The notes beneath the pieces were generated by a model. That model did not search any database. It saw nothing but the letters and a program-made list of their open reading frames with translations, and had not been told where the DNA came from. From the NCBI RefSeq assembly GCF_900172355.1, contig NZ_FWFZ01000032.1:1-35841 (forward strand): a stretch of DNA of 35,841 bases, read 5' to 3'. Position numbers and translations under genes: made by a program. Positions 1-7,670 of this stretch are shown piece by piece (the stretch's first letter is position 1; every line of letters starts with the position of its first letter). The stretch comes from Roseisalinus antarcticus. GTDB lineage: Bacteria; Pseudomonadota; Alphaproteobacteria; Rhodobacterales; Rhodobacteraceae.

Positions 1-1
1 C

Positions 2-775
2 CTGATGAACGGCGAGCGCGCCATCCTGTTCGCGACCGACCCTCCGTATCTGGTGGATTACGACGGCTCGAACCATCCGACGCGGAACAAGGACTGGTCG
101 GCGTCTTACGGCACAACGTGGGACGACTCTTCGCAGGGGGCAGAACTTTACGACGGGTTCATCGCCGCGGCGGTCGCCGAAGCCATCGCTGAAAATGCTG
201 CGTGGTATTGCTGGCACGCCTCGCGACGCCAGGCGATGCTCGAGGCCTGCTGGGAAAAGGTCGGGGCGTTCGTCCATCAGCAGATCATCTGGGTGAAGGA
301 CCGCGGGGTTCTCACCCGGTCGCATTACCTCTGGAAACATGAGCCCTGCTTCATGGGCTGGCGCCGCCCGAACCGCCCGCCGAAGGTGGCCGAGGATATG
401 CTGCCCTCAACATGGGCGCTGCCCAGCTTTGCCAAGGACGAGCGGCCCGACCATCCGACGCCGAAACCGCTCGACGCCTTCGGCATCCCGATGCGCCAGC
501 ATGTGGCGCGGGGTGGGCTTTGCTACGAGCCGTTCTGTGGTTCGGGTTCGCAGATCATGGCGGGCGAGGCCAACGGGCGACGCGTCTTCGCAATGGAAAT
601 CAGCCCGGCCTACATCGACGTCGCCGTCGAGCGCTGGCAGGCCGACACTGGCCGCGACGCGATCCTCGAGGGCGATGGCCGGACCTTTGCGCAGGTGAAT
701 GCCACGCGGTTGGGCGACGATGCCGACCGCGACCGAGAGGGACAATACGGCCTGACGGCGTGCATAGCCTACTAG
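2..775 (+). CDS. Phage DNA adenine/cytosine-N4 methyltransferase, 5' partial
   Basis: Amino-methyltransferase that would transfer a methyl group from S-adenosylmethionine to adenine N6 or cytosine N4. Counting from the ATG at 5, the catalytic DPPY motif is at residues 12-15, HPTPKP at 150-155 and the SAM-binding FCGSGS at 177-182. DPPY preceding the SAM motif is the beta-class order. Codons remain open to the window edge, and in related phage proteins the DPPY is preceded by a ParB-like domain, so the ATG at 5 is probably internal and the gene is cut by the window. The last 15 or so codons run into AT-richer DNA, so the C-terminus may have been replaced. In a phage it would modify DNA against host restriction. 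Target sequence unknown. Confidence 0.85.
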   Translation: MMNGERAILFATDPPYLVDYDGSNHPTRNKDWSASYGTTWDDSSQGAELYDGFIAAAVAEAIAENAAWYCWHASRRQAMLEACWEKVGAFVHQQIIWVKDRGVLTRSHYLWKHEPCFMGWRRPNRPPKVAEDMLPSTWALPSFAKDERPDHPTPKPLDAFGIPMRQHVARGGLCYEPFCGSGSQIMAGEANGRRVFAMEISPAYIDVAVERWQADTGRDAILEGDGRTFAQVNATRLGDDADRDREGQYGLTACIAY

Positions 776-849
776 TACAAGACCTCTTGACCCAAGAGAG
801 CATTTAGTGGACGATGCAAAGTTCTATTGACCGATGCGGGAGAAGTGAG

Positions 850-1215
850 TTGTTGAACAATATCGGAATTATGCCTTTCCTGCTTCTGGGGACAATTCTC
901 CTTGTCATTTACTTTCTCCAGATATTGCCTGCCCAAAAAAGAGCGAAAAAGAACTCAACCTCGACAATGTATGAAATCTATCCTTCCTTTTGGACTGGTT
1001 GGGGTGTTCTATTGATTGGTGGCGGCGGATACCTGCTGTTTGCGACAAGCGATCCACAGGTGGGTTACGAACTACTTCGCGCTGGCGGGCCGCAAGAAGC
1101 AATCAGGTTGATGGCACTTCTTAAAAACGTCAGTTATGGCCTTCTTGGGTTTGGCTTACTTCTTTTTGGACTCGGTTTGGCTAAGTCAATGTTCACGCTG
1201 AGAACAAGAGAGTGA
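850..1215 (+). CDS. Small integral membrane protein of unknown function in an AT-rich insert
   Basis: Not recognised. The protein has three hydrophobic stretches: near the N-terminus (MPFLLLGTILLVIYFLQIL), in the middle (GWGVLLIGGGGYLLF) and at the C-terminus (GLLGFGLLLFGLGLA), separated by a lysine-rich stretch and a polar loop. An inner-membrane protein with three helices is likely. The reading frame is open from an ATG at 814, but the best ribosome site, GGGAG at 838-842, is correctly spaced for the TTG at 850; ATG 871 is another option. Base composition is visibly lower in GC than the phage genes on both sides. The stop codon lies directly before the remaining part of the cytosine methyltransferase, so this ORF sits in foreign DNA that replaced the front of that gene. 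Confidence 0.5.
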   Translation: MLNNIGIMPFLLLGTILLVIYFLQILPAQKRAKKNSTSTMYEIYPSFWTGWGVLLIGGGGYLLFATSDPQVGYELLRAGGPQEAIRLMALLKNVSYGLLGFGLLLFGLGLAKSMFTLRTRE

Positions 1216-1989
1216 CTGGCGCTTCTCAGAGTCCCCGATAAATCAGAAGTTGCCAGCGGACTGGTCAACATGGGCTACCGCCTTGCGGCAGGCCTCTTTA
1301 CGGCGGCGGAAGTCGGTGCGCCCCACAAACGCGAACGGCTGTTCATCCTCGCCATCCGCGAGGGTGACGAGTTGGCCGACCCCGCGCGCCTGCTCCGGGA
1401 TCCGCTCGAGTGGCGGAAACCGGACCGAGATGTTGCGGCTATGGCCGACGCCGCGCGCCAGCGCCAACGAGAACCGGCAGACAAAACCGACGCCTTCGCA
1501 GGAAGCGGGCAAACACGGCATGAACCTGGCAACGAGCGCCGCGATGTGGCCAACGCCGCAGACCGACAGCTTCCGGAGCCGGGGTGGAGACCGAAAGCAC
1601 GAGAAGGGTCTGGACGGCATGGCGCGGGATTGGCCGACGCCGATGGCCAACGACGGCTGCAAGCCGAGTGCTGGGAACCGCAAGACAGCGGATCTGACCC
1701 ATGCCAGCCGCATGTGGATGACGCCGACGGCGCGCGATCACAAGGATGGGGCGACGACATTGGCGAACACGCCGGTGAACGGCCTGCTTGGCCGCCAGGT
1801 CCTGGTGACGCAGGTGGCTGGGACCGATACCTCAGAGCAGCGCCGGACCTTGAACCCAGCATTCGTCGAGGCGCTGATGGGCTGGCCCACCGGGTGGACC
1901 GGCTTCGCCTCTGTGGCAACGGAGTGGTCCCGCTGGTTGCGGCGCATGCGCTGCGAACTCTGGCAGCTGAACTGCTGGCCGTTGGATAA
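1216..1989 (+). pseudogene. DNA (cytosine-5) methyltransferase, N-terminally truncated
   Basis: Remnant of a phage m5C methyltransferase. The frame opens right after the stop at 1215 and shows the central MTase region: a GLVNMGYRLAAGLF stretch followed by APHKRERLFILA, the equivalent of the GVPQRRERLF motif. LADP/LADA repeats characteristic of phage enzymes come next, then motif X near the end (LCGNGVVPLVAAHALRTL). The SAM-binding motif I and the catalytic Pro-Cys motif IV, which belong N-terminal to this region, are absent: their place is taken by the AT-rich insert with the small membrane protein. It can therefore not be an active methyltransferase alone. It overlaps almost entirely with a second open frame (1250-2005) that also looks conserved. 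Confidence 0.7.
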
Positions 1990-2005
1990 CGGGGCGCCAG
2001 CATGA
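1250..2005 (+). CDS. WPTP-repeat phage protein (methyltransferase-associated), overlapping frame
   Basis: Open frame shifted by +1 relative to the cytosine methyltransferase remnant. It contains repeated SWPTPRA, LWPTPRAS, MWPTPQT, WPTPMAND and MWMTPTARDHKDGA units, then LNPAFVEALMGWPTGWT. I recall this motif set from phage proteins annotated as the C-terminal part of DNA cytosine methylases, including hosts of lower GC content, which argues that it is more than a high-GC shadow. Its stop overlaps the start of the DUF7220 gene as ATGA, typical of real coupled phage genes. The only starts are weak (TTG at 1250), so the authentic start may have been lost with the 5' part of the methyltransferase, or the frame may be entered by frameshifting. 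Confidence 0.5.
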   Translation: MPADWSTWATALRQASLRRRKSVRPTNANGCSSSPSARVTSWPTPRACSGIRSSGGNRTEMLRLWPTPRASANENRQTKPTPSQEAGKHGMNLATSAAMWPTPQTDSFRSRGGDRKHEKGLDGMARDWPTPMANDGCKPSAGNRKTADLTHASRMWMTPTARDHKDGATTLANTPVNGLLGRQVLVTQVAGTDTSEQRRTLNPAFVEALMGWPTGWTGFASVATEWSRWLRRMRCELWQLNCWPLDNGAPA

Positions 2006-2238
2006 AGCAATCGCGCGCCATGTCTCTGGTTGAAGCGGTGGCCAATGTCGTCGTGGGCTATGGGGTAGCGGTTGTCACCCAGATCCTGATCTTCCCGATT
2101 TTCGGATTGCACACGACGCTGGCACAGAACCTGAAGATGGGCGCCGTGTTCACCGTGGCCAGCATTGGCCGGTCCTATCTCTTGCGGCGGCTGTTCGAGG
2201 CGATCCGGTTTGCCGCGGACAAGGGACGCCAGCGCTAG
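2002..2238 (+). CDS. DUF7220 family phage membrane protein
   Basis: A 78-residue protein that begins MKQSRAMSLVEAVANVVVGY and has two hydrophobic segments, about residues 9-35 and 44-60. The pattern MSLVEAxxNxxVGY followed by a QILIFPIFGL stretch matches the small phage and prophage family DUF7220, usually found just upstream of the terminase genes in phages of Alphaproteobacteria. Two transmembrane helices with a basic C-terminus (RRLFEAIRFAADKGRQR) are expected. Function unknown. The start overlaps the preceding open frame by four bases (ATGA). The gene is complete, but the DNA straight after its stop is foreign-looking. Confidence 0.75.
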   Translation: MKQSRAMSLVEAVANVVVGYGVAVVTQILIFPIFGLHTTLAQNLKMGAVFTVASIGRSYLLRRLFEAIRFAADKGRQR

Positions 2239-2452
2239 GCCGAGCATTGCTGGGCGGTTTCGAAGTTGTCGCTACTCCATTCAGATCCTATGGTTTCTCC
2301 AAGTTGGAGACGGTGGCTTGTTCTTTTGTCGCCTATGGATTTGGGATCGAGATTGAAGTGCTGAATAACCAAGGCGAACGAAATACAGACCCAGACTTGC
2401 TTCCGGACGGCCTTGAGGCTTTACGACGCGAGCTTGGCCTCGCAGATGTAAT
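2239..2452 (+). other. AT-richer replacement segment with ORF fragment
   Basis: This stretch lies between the end of the DUF7220 gene and the point where terminase similarity begins (a VEIMDALSPSS stretch). It is less GC-rich than its neighbours. One open frame from ATG 2247 runs through it and reads MLGGFEVVATPFRSYGFSK onward, with GIEIEVLNNQGERNTDPD further on; it then continues out of frame into the terminase, so its own end is lost. I do not recognise the encoded peptide. The segment occupies the place of the first 60-80 terminase codons. Confidence 0.45.
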
Positions 2453-2464
2453 GCGGTTGAGATC

Positions 2465-4231
2465 ATGGACGCGCTGTCGCCTAGCTCGGCCGTCCAGCGC
2501 ATCGTGTTCATGAAGGCAGCGCAGGTTGGTGCTACCGAGGCCGGGAACAACTGGATCGGCTTTGCCATCCACCATGCGCCGGGCCCGATGCTCGCGGTGC
2601 AGCCGACCGTGGAACTGGCGAAACGCAATTCGCGCCAGCGGATCGACCCGCTGATCGAGGAAAGCCCGGAGTTGCGGGAGCGGGTCAAACCGGCGCGGTC
2701 GCGTGACGCAGGCAACACGATGCTGTCCAAGGAATTCGCGGGCGGCATCCTGATCATGACCGGGGCGAACTCGGCGGTTGGGCTGCGCTCGACACCGGCA
2801 CGCTACATTTTTCTGGATGAAGTGGATGCGTATCCCGCCTCGGCCGACGAGGAGGGCGACCCGGTCAGTTTGGCCGAAGCCCGGACGCTGACCTTCGCGC
2901 ACCGGCGCAAGGTTTTCCTGGTCTCCACCCCGACGATCCGGGGGCTGAGCCGGATCGAGCGGGAATACGAGGCCAGCGACCAACGCCGGTTCTTCGTGCC
3001 GTGCCCGCATTGCAGCCAGTTCCAGTGGCTCAAGTTCGAGCGGCTGCGCTGGGAGAAGGGGCGGCCTGAGGCGGCAGCATACCATTGCGAGGGCTGCGAG
3101 CGGCCCATCGCAGAACATCACAAGACGGCACTGCTGGAAGCGGGCGAATGGCGGGCAACCGCTGTTGCTGCCGATCCCGGCACCGTCGGCTATCACCTCT
3201 CGGCGCTTTATTCGCCGATCGGCTGGCTCAGTTGGGAGCGGATCGTGCGGGCATGGGAAGCGGCACAGGGCTCGGATGAGGCGATCCGGGCGTTCAAAAA
3301 CACCATTCTTGGCGAGACATGGGTTGAGAGCGGCGAAGCGCCCGATTGGTCGCGGCTTTATGATCGCCGCGAGGCGTGGAAGCCGGGCATCGTTCCTGCG
3401 GGCGGATTGTTCCTGACCGCCGGGGCCGACGTTCAGAAGGACCGGATTGAGGTCGACGTCTGGGCCTGGGGCCGGGGCGGGACAAGCTGGCTGGTGGATC
3501 ATATCGTCATCGATGGCGGTCCCGATCATCAGGGTGCCTGGTCGGAACTAACAAAGCTTCTGGACCGGACATGGGCACATGAAAACGGCGCGCATCTGCG
3601 GCTGGCAAAGCTCGCCATCGACACCGGCTATGAGGCTCCGGCCGTTTATGCCTGGTCGCGGCGGCAGGGGGTTGCGCAAGTTTCGCCCGTGAAAGGCGTC
3701 GAAGGGTTCAATCGTTCCAGCCCGGTGTCAGGCCCAACCTATGTCGATGTGACCGACGCGGGCAAACGCCTGCGCCGGGGCGCAAGGCTCTGGACCGTGG
3801 CGGTGTCCACATTCAAGGCGGAAACCTATCGCCATCTCGGCCTGCCGCGCCCGACGAAAGAGGAACTGGCCGAGGGCGTGCAATGTCCGCCCGGCACCGT
3901 GCATCTGCCCGACTGGGTGGAAAGCGAATGGCTGAAGCAGCTTGTGGCCGAGGAACTGGTCACCGTGCGCACCAAGCGCGGCTTTGCCCGGCTTGAATGG
4001 CAGAAACTGCGCGAACGCAACGAGGCGCTGGATTGCCGGGTCTACGCCCGCGCCGCCGCCTGGATCGTCGGCGCGGATCGGTGGTCCGAAGCGCGCTGGG
4101 TGGATCTCGAGGCGCAAGTGGCAGGGGACAGTAATGGTGACGCGGGCCAAGACAAGGCTGCCGCCGGAGCCATCCGGGCGGTGCGCAGTCCCGCGCGGCG
4201 CAGAACTGTGGCTTCGAGTTACATGAGGTAG
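2465..4231 (+). CDS. Phage terminase large subunit, GpA family, N-terminally truncated
   Basis: ATPase and nuclease that packages phage DNA into proheads, of the lambda gpA type. From the ATG at 2465 the Walker A-like KAAQVGATE is at residues 17-25, Walker B FLDEVD at 116-121, a zinc-binding pair CPHC/CEGC at 180-183 and 208-211, and the RNase H-like nuclease domain begins near FLTAGADVQKDRIEV. The family normally has 60-80 residues before Walker A that contribute to small-subunit binding; here only 16 remain, and an in-frame stop lies about 50 bases upstream. The missing part is replaced by the segment at 2239-2452. The ATPase and nuclease parts look intact, but packaging function is doubtful. 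The gpW gene follows after two bases. Confidence 0.9.
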   Translation: MDALSPSSAVQRIVFMKAAQVGATEAGNNWIGFAIHHAPGPMLAVQPTVELAKRNSRQRIDPLIEESPELRERVKPARSRDAGNTMLSKEFAGGILIMTGANSAVGLRSTPARYIFLDEVDAYPASADEEGDPVSLAEARTLTFAHRRKVFLVSTPTIRGLSRIEREYEASDQRRFFVPCPHCSQFQWLKFERLRWEKGRPEAAAYHCEGCERPIAEHHKTALLEAGEWRATAVAADPGTVGYHLSALYSPIGWLSWERIVRAWEAAQGSDEAIRAFKNTILGETWVESGEAPDWSRLYDRREAWKPGIVPAGGLFLTAGADVQKDRIEVDVWAWGRGGTSWLVDHIVIDGGPDHQGAWSELTKLLDRTWAHENGAHLRLAKLAIDTGYEAPAVYAWSRRQGVAQVSPVKGVEGFNRSSPVSGPTYVDVTDAGKRLRRGARLWTVAVSTFKAETYRHLGLPRPTKEELAEGVQCPPGTVHLPDWVESEWLKQLVAEELVTVRTKRGFARLEWQKLRERNEALDCRVYARAAAWIVGADRWSEARWVDLEAQVAGDSNGDAGQDKAAAGAIRAVRSPARRRTVASSYMR

Positions 4232-4233
4232 AC

Positions 4234-4449
4234 ATGCCCACAATCGCCGAGTTGAAGACCCGTCGCGAGGCACTGGCAGCGTCGCGTTCCTCCGGCGTGG
4301 CGCGGGTGAGCTATGACGGCAAGACGGTGGACTATCGCAGCCTGGCGGAGATCGACCGGGCCATCGAGGTGCTGGATCGCGAGATCGCGACAGCTGAAGG
4401 GCGCAAGATCATCCGGCAGGTGCGCGTGATCACCACCAAGGGGCTGTAA
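4234..4449 (+). CDS. gpW-family head-tail joining protein
   Basis: A 71-residue protein of the lambda gpW type, which binds at the head-tail connector after DNA packaging so that further connector proteins can attach. The N-terminal helix MPTIAELKTRREALAASRS, the RVSYDGKTVDYRSLAEID hairpin region and a second helix (IDRAIEVLDREIATAEG) are the usual gpW layout. Length and position between terminase and portal are exactly as in lambda-like head modules. The start codon lies two bases after the terminase stop and the portal gene starts three bases after its own stop, so it is part of one transcription unit. Confidence 0.85.
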   Translation: MPTIAELKTRREALAASRSSGVARVSYDGKTVDYRSLAEIDRAIEVLDREIATAEGRKIIRQVRVITTKGL

Positions 4450-4452
4450 AGC

Positions 4453-5664
4453 ATGAGCTGGCTTGATGCCTTTCGCCGCCGGGAAATCGGCGGCCCTGTC
4501 GCTGTGCGTGCCAGGCTCGAAGGGGCGATGTCGCAGCGCCGGTTGCGCGGCTGGAACCCGCCGCTGGAAAACATCAACTCGCTGGTTGCCTCGGGCGGTC
4601 CGCGTTTGCTGGCGCGGTCGCGCGAACTGGTGGTCACCAACGGCTATGCGGCGAACGCCTGCGAGGCTTTTGCGTCGAATTTGGTGGGCGACGGCATCAA
4701 GCCATCATCGCTGATCGAGGATCCGGCGCTGCGCGAGCAGGTGCAGCGGCTCTGGCTGGCCTGGACCGATGAGGCGGATGCGGACGGACTGACCGATTTC
4801 TACGGCTTGCAGGCCATGGTGGCGCGCGAGATGTTCGTCGCGGGAGAGTGTTTCGTCCGGCTGCGCCCGCGCCGGGCTGAGGATGGTCTGCTGGTGCCGC
4901 TGCAGATGCAGCTGTTGCAATCGGAGATGCTGCCCTTCGAGAAAACCGAGGCCACTGCCAACGGCAATCGCATCCGCTGTGGCATCGAATTCGATGCCAT
5001 CGGCCGCCGCGTGGCGTATCACTTCCGCCGCCGACATCCAGGCGACAGCACCGATCAGGGCATGGTCACGTCCGAGACGGTCCGTGTTTCGGCCCAGGAC
5101 GTGCTGCACATCTACCGGCCCATCGATGCGGGCCAGATCAGGGGCTTGCCGCACGTCGCACCCGCCATGGTGCGGCTGTTTCTGCTCGACCAGTATGACG
5201 ACGCGGAGCTTGACCGGAAGAAGACGGCGGCGATGTTCGCAGGCTTCATCACCAAGACGGCTCCGGAAGAGCAGTTGATGGGCGAGATCGAGGCGACCGA
5301 CGACAGCGGTGCAACCGTCAGCCTGGAACCGGGCACTCTGCAGGTGTTGTTGCCTGGTGAGGATGTGAAGTTCTCCAGCCCCGCCGATGTCGGCGGCGGC
5401 TATGAGGCGTTCCAGTACCGCACGCTGCTGTCGGTCTCGGCATCGCTGGGGCTTCCCTATCACTTGGTCACCGGCGATGTGCGGCAGGCCAACTATTCCA
5501 GCCTGCGCGCAAAACTGGTCGAGTTCCGCCGCCGCGTCGAGCAATTCGAACCGGGGCTGATTGTTTACGCACGTGTAGACTATATCCGAACGCCGGTCAG
5601 TTCGCCTAAGGCAATGCGAAACGCATTGACTGACCCGGCACCGCTTCTGCCCCAGTACTCGTGA
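4453..5664 (+). pseudogene. Phage portal protein (lambda gpB type), N-terminal part; gene interrupted
   Basis: The portal forms the dodecameric ring at the capsid vertex through which DNA enters. Up to about base 5562 the protein follows the lambda portal family: RLRGWNPPLENINSLV near the start, NGYAANACEAFASNLVGDGI, DVLHIYRPIDAGQIRGLP, a LGLPYHLVTGDVRQANYSSL stretch and finally KLVEFRRRVEQFEPGL. After this the frame enters AT-rich foreign DNA and ends with about 34 unrelated codons at 5664. The last part of the portal reappears at about 5984. Judging from the family, 50-70 internal residues (wing and stem region) have been lost and replaced by DNA carrying an unrelated gene on the other strand. 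No functional portal can be made from this locus. Confidence 0.85.
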
Positions 5665-5921
5665 TCTGGTCTTTTCAGCATTTTTTTAAAACCGTGTCGC
5701 TCAACTTTTTCGATGCCACCACAATCAGCTACAAAAACACGCGAAAAATACCATTCACTTGACCTGGGATTCAAACCACCAACTTTGCTGCCTCGAAAGT
5801 GAATTGTTCTTTGGATCTTCAATGCGGCGCAATCGTAGTCAGGGTGTTGGTTAATGTCACGAAACAAATCAGCCACGGGCTCTGGCATTGTCGCCAAGGC
5901 ATTTTCAAAGTTTGTTTTCAT
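5580..5921 (-). CDS. Hypothetical 113-residue protein inserted in the portal gene
   Basis: Not recognised. Translation from the ATG at 5921 (reading MKTNFENALATMPEPVADLF) is supported by a strong ribosome site, AAAAGGAGA, about ten bases upstream on the same strand. The reading frame is open further upstream, but that part is the antisense of phage genes. The protein is soluble and mixed in charge, with the stretches DINQHPDYDCAALKIQ, SSEWYFSRVFVADCGGIEKV and KMLKRPDHEYWGRSGAGS; no membrane segment or known catalytic motif was seen. It lies opposite to all phage genes, is clearly lower in GC, and its stop codon sits within about 20 bases of the left junction with the portal gene. This suggests that a gene with its own translation signal was captured as one unit. 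Confidence 0.6.
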   Translation of the reverse strand: MKTNFENALATMPEPVADLFRDINQHPDYDCAALKIQRTIHFRGSKVGGLNPRSSEWYFSRVFVADCGGIEKVERHGFKKMLKRPDHEYWGRSGAGSVNAFRIALGELTGVRI

Positions 5922-5982
5922 GAGAGTGAAGTCTCCTTTTGCGCATGAGTGCCAGAGCATCTTATCGCATCCATCAAAATAA

Positions 5983-6204
5983 TTGCACGATTCGCAGAAG
6001 GACGCGATGGCCAACCTGCTGTCGATCCGGTCCGGCGCCATGACGCTGTCCGAGGTGATCGCCCGGCAGGGCCGCAACCCCGACGCGGTGCTGGCCGAGA
6101 TCGCCGCCACAAATGCCAAGCTCGATGCACTCGGGCTGGTGCTCGACAGTGATCCGCGCCCAAGCCCAAACCCAAGCGGAGGGCGCGGAGGTGGTGATCT
6201 ATGA
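5983..6204 (+). pseudogene. Portal protein, C-terminal fragment
   Basis: Continuation of the interrupted portal gene. The similarity begins with DSQKDAMANLLSIRSGAMTL and continues SEVIARQGRNPDAVLAEIAA, ending with LGLVLDSDPR, the standard C-terminal part of lambda-type portals (DPxKDA, a TLSEVIARQG-like segment, then LDxLGxxLDSDPR). It is in the same reading frame number as the N-terminal part, but stops lie between them. The final codons overlap the start region of the ClpP-like protease gene, the normal arrangement in these phages. It is unlikely to be made as a separate protein. Confidence 0.8.
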
Positions 6205-7276
6205 CGAAATCGGGGCCTATGGCGTCTCGGCAAGGGGGTTTCCGGCGGAACTGGGCGCGTTGCCGGCTGCCACGCCTCTGGCCTTGCGTCTGAACAGCCC
6301 GGGCGGGTCGGTCTTCGATGCCGTTGCGATCTACAACGCCATCAAACGCCATTCCGGCACGGTCACGGTCTGGATCGACGGCATCGCGGCTTCGGCTGCG
6401 TCCTACATTGCCATGGCGGGCGACGAGGTCGTCATGCCGGAAAACGCCTTCCTTATGATCCACGATCCTGCTGGCATGGTCATGGGCTCCGCAACCGACA
6501 TGCGGGCGATGGCCGAGGCGCTGGACAAGATCAAGGGCAGCCTGCTGCAGGGATATGCCGCCAAATCTGGTCGGCTACCGGAAGAAATCGCCCCGCTGAT
6601 GGCGGCTGAAACCTGGCTTGATGCCAAGGACGCGTTGGACCTTGGCTTTGCCGACCGGATTGCAGAGCCGGTCCGGATCGCAGCGCGGTTCGATGTGGCA
6701 CGGTTCCGGAATGCGCCGCCCGCACTCGTTGAATCTTCGGCAGACGCACAGGGCGCTGCGGCGATGGAGCAGGAGGGTGAAGCAACCACTGCCGAGATTG
6801 CGGTCGTGGTGTCCTACGAAGGCCCCGGAGACGGTATCGAGGCCACTGCTGGCTCTGATGCTGGCGGTGGCGCACCAGCGGTTCCCGGTCCGTCCTCTGA
6901 CCCGGGCGTGGAAACTCTTGGTGCTGCCGAGACTTTTGACGCTGACACCGTCCTGCCTAAGGACGCCGCGCCAGCGCCCGAAGCCGATTGCATCGTTGTC
7001 GCTGCCAACGGTGCAGACTTTGCCGCCAGCGTCCGTGCCACAGCGTTGACCCATGCCCGCGCCGTCGTCGACCTCTGCCGTCTGGCCGGTCAGCCGCAGA
7101 TGGCGGGTCGGTTCCTTGAGCGCGACACCGGCCTCGACGACGTCCGCGCGGCCCTGCTGGCCACTCGCGCCGAAGCGGAACCCGACATTTCCGCTGCCCA
7201 TCCGCAACCCGGCCGCCCGTCTGGCGCGCGCCCCTGGGGCGATGTCATCGCCCGCACCTTCCGTCTGAAAGGATAA
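6113..7276 (+). CDS. ClpP-like prohead (head maturation) protease, with scaffold-like C-terminus
   Basis: Serine protease of the ClpP/S49-like phage family that trims capsid components during prohead maturation. The protease part contains IYDEIGAYGVSARGF, LRLNSPGGSVFDAVAIYNAI (oxyanion region), then DGIAASAASYIAMAGDEV with the nucleophilic serine in the AASAAS segment, and a histidine in NAFLMIHDPAG. After about residue 225 comes an acidic, low-complexity Ala/Gly/Pro-rich region and a final helical part, consistent with a fused scaffold. The ATG at 6113 overlaps the portal end; GTG 6149 is an equally possible start, and neither has a good ribosome site. The decoration protein gene follows after four bases. 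Confidence 0.85.
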   Translation: MPSSMHSGWCSTVIRAQAQTQAEGAEVVIYDEIGAYGVSARGFPAELGALPAATPLALRLNSPGGSVFDAVAIYNAIKRHSGTVTVWIDGIAASAASYIAMAGDEVVMPENAFLMIHDPAGMVMGSATDMRAMAEALDKIKGSLLQGYAAKSGRLPEEIAPLMAAETWLDAKDALDLGFADRIAEPVRIAARFDVARFRNAPPALVESSADAQGAAAMEQEGEATTAEIAVVVSYEGPGDGIEATAGSDAGGGAPAVPGPSSDPGVETLGAAETFDADTVLPKDAAPAPEADCIVVAANGADFAASVRATALTHARAVVDLCRLAGQPQMAGRFLERDTGLDDVRAALLATRAEAEPDISAAHPQPGRPSGARPWGDVIARTFRLKG

Positions 7277-7280
7277 ATCC

Positions 7281-7646
7281 ATGCCCACGCTTACTGAAAC
7301 CCCGCACGCGGGCGGCTTCCTCGTTTGGGAAGCGCTCCGCGACTATTGCCGCAGCACCGTCATCCTTGCCTCTGGCAACCTCCAGCCCGGCACCATTCTG
7401 GGCAAGATCACCGCCTCGGACAAATACGCGGCCCACGATCCTGCCGCCTCGAACGGCACCCAGACGGCGGCGGCCATCCTGTGGGACAGCGTCGATGCCA
7501 GCGGCGGCGACAAGAACGCCGTCGTGCTGATCCGCGGCCCCGCCATCGTTAACCAGTACGAGATCACGATCCCCGGTACGCCCACCGCGCCGCAGATCGC
7601 CGCTGCTCACGCTGCCCTGCTGACGCTCGGCATTCTTGTCCGCTAA
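7281..7646 (+). CDS. Head decoration protein, lambda gpD family
   Basis: A 121-residue protein that trims the expanded capsid at three-fold positions and stabilises it. It has the gpD signature order: ETPHAGGFLVWEAL near the start, LASGNLQPGTILGKIT, AAILWDSVDASGGDKNAVVL and a final LGILVR. Length and position between the prohead protease and the major capsid protein agree with lambda-like and HK97-like head modules. The gene begins four bases after the protease stop. Nothing is missing or unusual. Confidence 0.88.
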   Translation: MPTLTETPHAGGFLVWEALRDYCRSTVILASGNLQPGTILGKITASDKYAAHDPAASNGTQTAAAILWDSVDASGGDKNAVVLIRGPAIVNQYEITIPGTPTAPQIAAAHAALLTLGILVR

Positions 7647-7670
7647 CCCCCCAAAATCAGGAGGCACCCC

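Noticed and set aside
2333-3529. 398-residue open frame on the - strand
   Set aside because: It is exactly antisense to the terminase gene, has no recognisable domain and reflects the high GC at third codon positions.
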